Below are positions 32,495 to 36,566 of a stretch of DNA of 36,566 nt, piece after piece (within the stretch, counting starts at the first letter, position 1; every line of letters starts with the position of its first letter). The notes beneath the pieces were generated by a model. That model did no database searches and had not been told where the DNA came from. It worked only from the letters and a program-made list of their open reading frames with translations. The stretch comes from Pseudoalteromonas fuliginea. GTDB lineage: Bacteria; Pseudomonadota; Gammaproteobacteria; Enterobacterales; Alteromonadaceae. The stretch spans positions 1 to 36,566 of the forward strand of contig NZ_JJNZ01000034.1 in assembly GCF_000690055.1 (NCBI RefSeq), in the 5' to 3' direction. The translations under genes were made by a program, and so were the position numbers.

Positions 32495-32953
32495 ATGGAA
32501 AATTATTTAATCGATAATCTCGATAAACAGATACTTCATGCATTAATGAAAAATGCCCGTACTGCGTACGCCGAATTAGCAAAAAGATTTAATGTAAGCG
32601 CTGGGACAATTCACGTAAGAATTGAAAAAATGAAGCAAGCAGGGATCATTACAGGCACCCAATTAACGATTAATACTAAACAGCTGGGCTACGATGTGTG
32701 CTGCTTTATAGGCATTAATTTAAATAACGCACGTGATTACCCGCAAACGCTTATAAAGCTAGAAGCATTGGAGGAAGTGGTAGAGGCTTATTACACAACA
32801 GGTAACTACAGTATATTTATAAAGGTAATGACAAAGTCCATTGATCACTTACAAGATGTGCTGATTAATAAAATACAGGCAATAGAAGCCATTCAATCAA
32901 CAGAAACACTTATTTCTCTACAAAATCCAATTAGCCGTACGGTAATGCCTTAA
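32495..32953 (+). CDS. asnC: AsnC, Lrp-family regulator of asnA
   Basis: This 152-residue transcription factor activates asnA when asparagine is scarce, and asparagine counters it. It matches E. coli AsnC along its length: MENYLIDNLDKQILHALM, the helix-turn-helix in NVSAGTIHVRIEKMKQAGII, and the ligand-binding RAM domain (VVEAYYTTGNYSIFIKV). There is no good ribosome-binding site before ATG, but the start agrees with the family. The divergent asnA-asnC gap (32299-32494) is AT-rich and should hold both promoters and the AsnC site. Confidence 0.96.
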   Translation: MENYLIDNLDKQILHALMKNARTAYAELAKRFNVSAGTIHVRIEKMKQAGIITGTQLTINTKQLGYDVCCFIGINLNNARDYPQTLIKLEALEEVVEAYYTTGNYSIFIKVMTKSIDHLQDVLINKIQAIEAIQSTETLISLQNPISRTVMP

Positions 32954-32994
32954 CTGCAAAAATCTCGTATAATTGCCGAAAAAAGAGGATAACC

Positions 32995-33681
32995 ATGCAG
33001 CAAACTCGCTATCAAAGAATCGAAGACGTACTTTCGCGCCGTCAAACAGACCTAACCGTGTGTTTAGAAGACGTGCACAAACACCATAACTTATCTGCAA
33101 TAGTACGAAGTGCTGATGCGGTTGGTTGCCATCACGTACATGCTGTATGGCCTGAAAAGCAAAAATGGCTAACAAATAATACCTCAGGTGGCAGTAAAAA
33201 CTGGCTAGAGACGCACTTACATAGAAATATTGATGATGCCGTTACTGCAATGCGTGAACGCAATCCAGAAATACAAATACTCGCGACTCACCTATCAGAA
33301 GATGCCGTTGATTTTAGAGAAGTAGATTACACCAAGCCAACGGCTATTATTGTTGGACAAGAAAAAACAGGGATCTCAGAAAAAGCCCTAGAATATGCTG
33401 ATCAAAATATTATTATTCCAATGCAAGGCATGGTGCAATCGCTAAATGTTTCAGTTGCTGCTGCGCTAATATTGTTTGAAGCACAGCGCCAGCGTGAACT
33501 TGCAGGTTTATACAATAGAGATATGCTCAGCGCTGAAGTTAAGCACCCGCTTTATTTCGAAGGTTGTCACCCTATTATTGCAAGGCAGTGTAAACAAAAA
33601 AAATTACCTTACCCTGCACTTGATGAAAACGGCGAAATAGTCGCTGATGAGCAATTTTGGCAAGCTTTAAAACATACTTGA
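32995..33681 (+). CDS. trmH: tRNA (guanosine(18)-2'-O)-methyltransferase
   Basis: This 228-residue SpoU-family enzyme methylates the 2'-O of G18 in the tRNA D-loop. The N-terminal part has RQTDLTVCLEDVHKHHNLSA with the RNA-contact arginines, and the SPOUT trefoil knot is shown by IIVGQEKTGIS, IIIPMQGMVQSLNVSVAAAL and the following helix. Length equals E. coli TrmH (229). GAGGAT lies 5 nt before the ATG. TATAAT at 32968-32973 may give it its own promoter. It sits upstream of recG, as in E. coli, where spoT-trmH-recG are linked. Confidence 0.95.
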   Translation: MQQTRYQRIEDVLSRRQTDLTVCLEDVHKHHNLSAIVRSADAVGCHHVHAVWPEKQKWLTNNTSGGSKNWLETHLHRNIDDAVTAMRERNPEIQILATHLSEDAVDFREVDYTKPTAIIVGQEKTGISEKALEYADQNIIIPMQGMVQSLNVSVAAALILFEAQRQRELAGLYNRDMLSAEVKHPLYFEGCHPIIARQCKQKKLPYPALDENGEIVADEQFWQALKHT

Positions 33682-33740
33682 TGCACTTACACTCTGTAAG
33701 TACACTTAATCTACATTAAATAACAAAAGTTGAGCCTACT

Positions 33741-35822
33741 TTGTCTAAACCTAGCTTAAGCCAATACCCAATAACAGAACTTAAAGGGGTTGGTCCAAAA
33801 ATGGCCGAGCGCTTGTTGAAGCTAGGTATTTTAACTGTGCAAGATATGCTCTTTCATTTACCACTTCGCTACGAAGATCGCACTCGCTTATACGCGATTA
33901 ATGAGTTGTCACTACATAGCCACGTGAGTGTTGAAGCAACAATTGAAACAAGCCAAATCACGTTTGGTAAAAGGCGCATGCTTGTTTGCCAAATCAATGA
34001 TGGTACTGGCAGGCTAACATTACGGTTTTTTAATTTTACCGCCGCACAAAAAAACGCATTTAGTGCTGGTAAAATAATACGTTGCTTTGGTGAAGTGCGC
34101 CGTGGCCGTGTTGGCTTTGAAATGAGTCATCCTGAATACAGCATCAGCGATACCTCTAACGAGCAGCCGGTAGCGACAACATTAACGCCCGTTTATTCAA
34201 CTACCGAAGGTTTAAAGCAACTATCGATTAGAGCTTTAAGCGAACAGGCTATTGATTTACTAAATAAATACTCAGTAGAAGAACTACTGCCTTCACAGTG
34301 GCAGCCATCAAACATGCCACTAAGTGACGCCTTATTATTACTGCACCGCCCACCAAATGATGTTGATGTAACTGCATTAGAGCAAGGTACTCACCCTGCT
34401 CAACAGCGCCTTGTATTTGAGGAGTTACTTGCTCAAAACCTCAGCTTATTAAAAGTGCGAGAGCAAGGGCAACAAGTTAAAGCCGTGGCATTAAATCCAG
34501 TAAACACATTAGAAAGCCAGTTTTTAGAGCAACTTCCTTTTTCACCCACAAATGCGCAAAGCCGCGTAGTTGCTGAAATTAAAGGTGACATGCAACACGC
34601 GTATCCCATGATGCGTTTAGTACAAGGCGATGTAGGCTCTGGCAAAACCCTAGTAGCAGCACTTAGTGCACTAACAGCCATCGCGCAAGGCTTTCAAGTC
34701 GCTTTAATGGCTCCTACTGAAATTTTATCAGAGCAACATGGTGTTAATTTTACAACGTGGTTTAATCAACTAAGTATAACAGTTGCTTGGCTTGGCGGTA
34801 AAACAAAAGGCAAAGAGCGCGTAGCAACACTTGAAAAAATAGCCTCTGGTGAAGCGCAAATGATTGTAGGTACTCACGCTTTATTTCAAGATGAAGTTAA
34901 GTTTAATAACTTAGTGCTTATCGTTATTGATGAACAACACCGCTTTGGTGTTCATCAGCGTTTATCACTGCGTGAAAAAGGTAAGTTTGGTGATTGCTAT
35001 CCCCATCAACTGGTCATGACTGCAACACCCATCCCACGCACACTCGCTATGACAGCGTATGCCGACTTAGAAACCTCTGTAATTGATGAGTTACCACCAG
35101 GGCGTACGCCAATTACAACAGTAGCACTTCCAGACACTCGCAGAGACGATATTATTGCCCGCGTTAAATTAGCCTGTAATGAGCAAGGCCGCCAAGTTTA
35201 TTGGGTATGTACACTAATAGATGAATCTGAAGTACTGCAATGCCAAGCCGCCGAAGACAGTGCACTGCAATTAAAAGAAGCATTACCAGAGCTAAACGTA
35301 GGCTTAGTACATGGACGAATGAAATCAGCTGAAAAACAAGCCATTATGAGCGAGTTTAAGGCAGGTACTATACATGTTTTAGTTGCCACTACCGTTATTG
35401 AAGTTGGTGTAGATGTCCCTAATGCGAGCTTAATCATTATAGAAAACCCTGAGCGCTTAGGCTTAGCGCAGTTACACCAATTACGTGGGCGAGTTGGCCG
35501 TGGCGCTACTGCATCGCATTGCGTGCTTTTATACCACGCACCACTGTCTCATACCGCTCAAAAGCGATTAGGTGTACTACGCGATAGTAACGATGGCTTT
35601 GTGATAGCAGAGCGCGATTTAGAAATTCGTGGCCCTGGTGAAGTTCTCGGCACAAAGCAAACTGGTTTAGCAGAATTCAAAATTGCAGACTTAACGCGCG
35701 ACAAACAAACACTTAATCAAGTAAGACCTATCGCGCAGCAAATGCTAAAACAATACCCTCAACATGTGGATCCTCTGATTCATAGATGGCTTGGCAATAA
35801 GTCAAACTACGCACAAGCATAA
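33741..35822 (+). CDS. recG: ATP-dependent DNA helicase RecG
   Basis: RecG is a monomeric helicase that remodels stalled replication forks and branch-migrates junctions. This 693-residue copy has the N-terminal wedge domain (LKGVGPKMAERLLKLGI, then an OB fold with TSQITFGKRRMLVCQINDGT) and motor motifs GDVGSGKT, DEQHRFG, TATPIPRTL and QLRGRVGRG, all intact. The start is TTG at 33741, with GAG 7 nt upstream; E. coli RecG is the same length (693). The gene ends converging on the rrn array to the right, with the first terminator of that array 38 nt past its stop. Confidence 0.96.
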   Translation: MSKPSLSQYPITELKGVGPKMAERLLKLGILTVQDMLFHLPLRYEDRTRLYAINELSLHSHVSVEATIETSQITFGKRRMLVCQINDGTGRLTLRFFNFTAAQKNAFSAGKIIRCFGEVRRGRVGFEMSHPEYSISDTSNEQPVATTLTPVYSTTEGLKQLSIRALSEQAIDLLNKYSVEELLPSQWQPSNMPLSDALLLLHRPPNDVDVTALEQGTHPAQQRLVFEELLAQNLSLLKVREQGQQVKAVALNPVNTLESQFLEQLPFSPTNAQSRVVAEIKGDMQHAYPMMRLVQGDVGSGKTLVAALSALTAIAQGFQVALMAPTEILSEQHGVNFTTWFNQLSITVAWLGGKTKGKERVATLEKIASGEAQMIVGTHALFQDEVKFNNLVLIVIDEQHRFGVHQRLSLREKGKFGDCYPHQLVMTATPIPRTLAMTAYADLETSVIDELPPGRTPITTVALPDTRRDDIIARVKLACNEQGRQVYWVCTLIDESEVLQCQAAEDSALQLKEALPELNVGLVHGRMKSAEKQAIMSEFKAGTIHVLVATTVIEVGVDVPNASLIIIENPERLGLAQLHQLRGRVGRGATASHCVLLYHAPLSHTAQKRLGVLRDSNDGFVIAERDLEIRGPGEVLGTKQTGLAEFKIADLTRDKQTLNQVRPIAQQMLKQYPQHVDPLIHRWLGNKSNYAQA

Positions 35823-35859
35823 CCCTCATTGAAATATATTTTCACTTTTCTGCAGACGT

Positions 35860-35890
35860 AAAAAAGCCCGAATCGTTAGATCCGGGCTTT
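35860..35890 (-). terminator. terminator of the leftmost 5S-derived unit
   Basis: On the minus strand AAAGCCCGGATC, a short loop, and GATTCGGGCTTT followed by TTT. In the other direction the A-rich side also allows it to end recG transcription. Confidence 0.75.
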
Positions 35891-36125
35891 CTACAATGTG
35901 AAGTCGGTGCGCTACGCAGTAGAATGTCGTAGTGCCCACAGCCGTAGAAAGTCACGTAGCAAATGCTACTGTATTGGGAGGTCGGACTGGGATAATGGCC
36001 GACTGAGATATTGAGGGGTTTTGTTGTGATTCTAGCGTCGGGAGTCGCTTCGCTCGCCCTACGTGATGGGTGTTGATGTAGTGTGTGTTAATTGCGCGTA
36101 TTTCACTTTTCTGCAGACGTAAAAA

Positions 36126-36149
36126 AGCCCGACTATTTCTAGTCGGGCT
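36126..36149 (-). terminator. terminator of the second 5S-derived unit
   Basis: A perfect 10-bp stem (AGCCCGACTA / TAGTCGGGCT) with a 4-nt loop and a T-run on the minus strand (36121-36125). It is identical to the hairpin at 36501-36524. Confidence 0.85.
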
Positions 36150-36185
36150 CTCTACAATTTGAGGTCGGTGCGCTACGCAGTAGGA

Positions 36186-36312
36186 TGTCGTAGTGCCCAC
36201 AGCGGTAGAAAGTCACAGTGAAATGCTACACTATCTTTGTGTCAGGGCGGCCTTCAGTGGGGCTCGCCTTCGAGCTGTTTTGTTTCACTACTGAGTTCGG
36301 CATGGGCTCTTG
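36186..36312 (-). pseudogene. partial 5S rRNA pseudogene
   Basis: The minus strand contains CATGCCGAACTCAGTAGTGA and AAC (around 36280-36303), the most conserved internal part of 5S rRNA, then AGATAGTGTAGCATTTCACT in place of the usual GGTAGTGTGGGG region. About 35 nt of unrelated sequence separates the two blocks. The 5' end of the gene is missing: it breaks off into the next terminator. It cannot give a working 5S rRNA. Confidence 0.65.
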
Positions 36313-36339
36313 GCTATTTATTAAATCCAAAACAGCAAA

Positions 36340-36367
36340 AAACCCGTCACATTGCTGTAACGGGTTT
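36340..36367 (-). terminator. terminator of the third 5S-derived unit
   Basis: AAACCCGT and ACGGGTTT pair around a 12-nt loop, with TTTTTT on the minus strand after the stem. It directly follows a 5S-tail remnant. Confidence 0.8.
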
Positions 36368-36376
36368 CTTTAATTT

Positions 36377-36440
36377 GAAGCCTGGTGATGTCGTAGTGCC
36401 CACAGCGGTGGAGAGCCACAGTGAAATGCTACACTATCTT
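36377..36440 (-). pseudogene. 5S rRNA 3' end remnant
   Basis: The minus strand ends GACATCACCAGGCTTC, the normal 3' tail of 5S, but the sequence just before (CACCGCTGTGGGCACTAC) does not match 5S. It looks like a rearranged 3' half of a second 5S copy. Confidence 0.55.
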
Positions 36441-36500
36441 TGTGTCGCGATATGAGTGTGTGTTAATTGCGCACATTTTACTTTTCTGCAGACGTAAAAA

Positions 36501-36524
36501 AGCCCGACTATTTCTAGTCGGGCT
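36501..36524 (-). terminator. terminator of the rrn operon entering from the right
   Basis: The same 10-bp stem and TTTC/GAAA loop as at 36126-36149, followed on the minus strand by TTTTTACGTC. It lies 12 nt after the 5S 3' end. Confidence 0.9.
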
Positions 36525-36535
36525 CTCTACAATTT

Positions 36536-36566
36536 GAAGCCTGGTAATGTCCTACTTTCACATAGC
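36536..36566 (-). rRNA. 5S rRNA, 3' end only (gene continues beyond the window)
   Basis: The minus strand reads GCTATGTGAAAGTAGGACAT and TACCAGGCTTC, matching the 3' quarter of gammaproteobacterial 5S rRNA. The 5' part, and presumably the rest of a second rrn operon, lie to the right of position 36566. The exact mature end is not certain to a few bases. Confidence 0.85.

Larger units (their letters stand above)
35823..36535. repeat. array of 5S-derived fragments and terminators
   Basis: Three related units can be seen. Each has CTTTTCTGCAGACGT next to a terminator (starting about 35846, 36106 and 36481) and most carry the sequence TGTCGTAGTGCCCACAG (35925-35941, 36186-36202, 36389-36405). 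Read on the minus strand, this resembles the 3' half of a 5S gene running into a terminator. The region contains no credible protein gene. It appears to be decayed copies of 5S-terminator units downstream of the working 5S gene. Confidence 0.65.

Noticed and set aside
35952..36200. Open frame of 82 residues on the minus strand
   Set aside because: It crosses terminator hairpin and 5S-like sequence and has no ribosome-binding site.
36237..36455. Open frame of 72 residues in the 5S-derived array
   Set aside because: It reads across a 5S remnant and a terminator, so it cannot be a real protein gene.

Overview
The window looks like chromosomal DNA of a marine gammaproteobacterium, most likely Pseudoalteromonas or a close Alteromonadales relative. 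The basis is AT-rich DNA, Enterobacteria-like versions of RNase PH, PyrE, YicC, Gmk, RpoZ, SpoT, RidA, AsnA, AsnC, TrmH and RecG in a conserved order, and an Escherichia-type rrn P1 promoter. The genus is inferred from memory of similar sequences and was not searched.

The housekeeping DNA is bracketed by two rRNA operons on the minus strand. Positions 1-413 hold the 16S leader, boxA and P1 promoter of an operon lying to the left. The right end (about 35860-36566) holds the 3' end of a 5S gene, preceded by an array of decayed 5S fragments, each with an intact terminator. Between them lie dgkA, pyrE and rph (minus), yicC (plus), a genomic island, a PhoD-type phosphatase (minus), gmk-rpoZ-spoT-ridA and fapA (plus), asnA (minus), then asnC, trmH and recG (plus). 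A roughly 270-bp MITE-like element with nested inverted repeats separates rpoZ from spoT.

The accessory region is a 19.3-kb island (3502-22758) bounded by a 28-bp direct repeat with one mismatch (attL and attR). Its left half carries a tyrosine integrase, two overlapping AlpA-like regulators, a YagK/YfjJ (inovirus Gp2) protein with an HUH motif that may initiate replication, an HGGxxG protein, an unrecognised 411-residue protein and several very small genes. No capsid, tail or packaging gene is visible.

The right half is one leftward defence operon of seven genes: an Mrr family endonuclease, a second Mrr-like nuclease with a different N-terminal domain, an HsdM paralogue fused to an FRG domain, a normal HsdM, HsdS, an AlbA_2/Schlafen-type ATP-binding protein, and HsdR. 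The most striking object is the HsdM-FRG fusion (18385-20487). It is collinear with the normal HsdM next to it, but the catalytic NPPF motif reads VPPF, and the C-terminal tail is replaced by an FRG domain. I suggest it is a catalytically dead methylase subunit that brings an FRG effector to the type I complex; this is a hypothesis.
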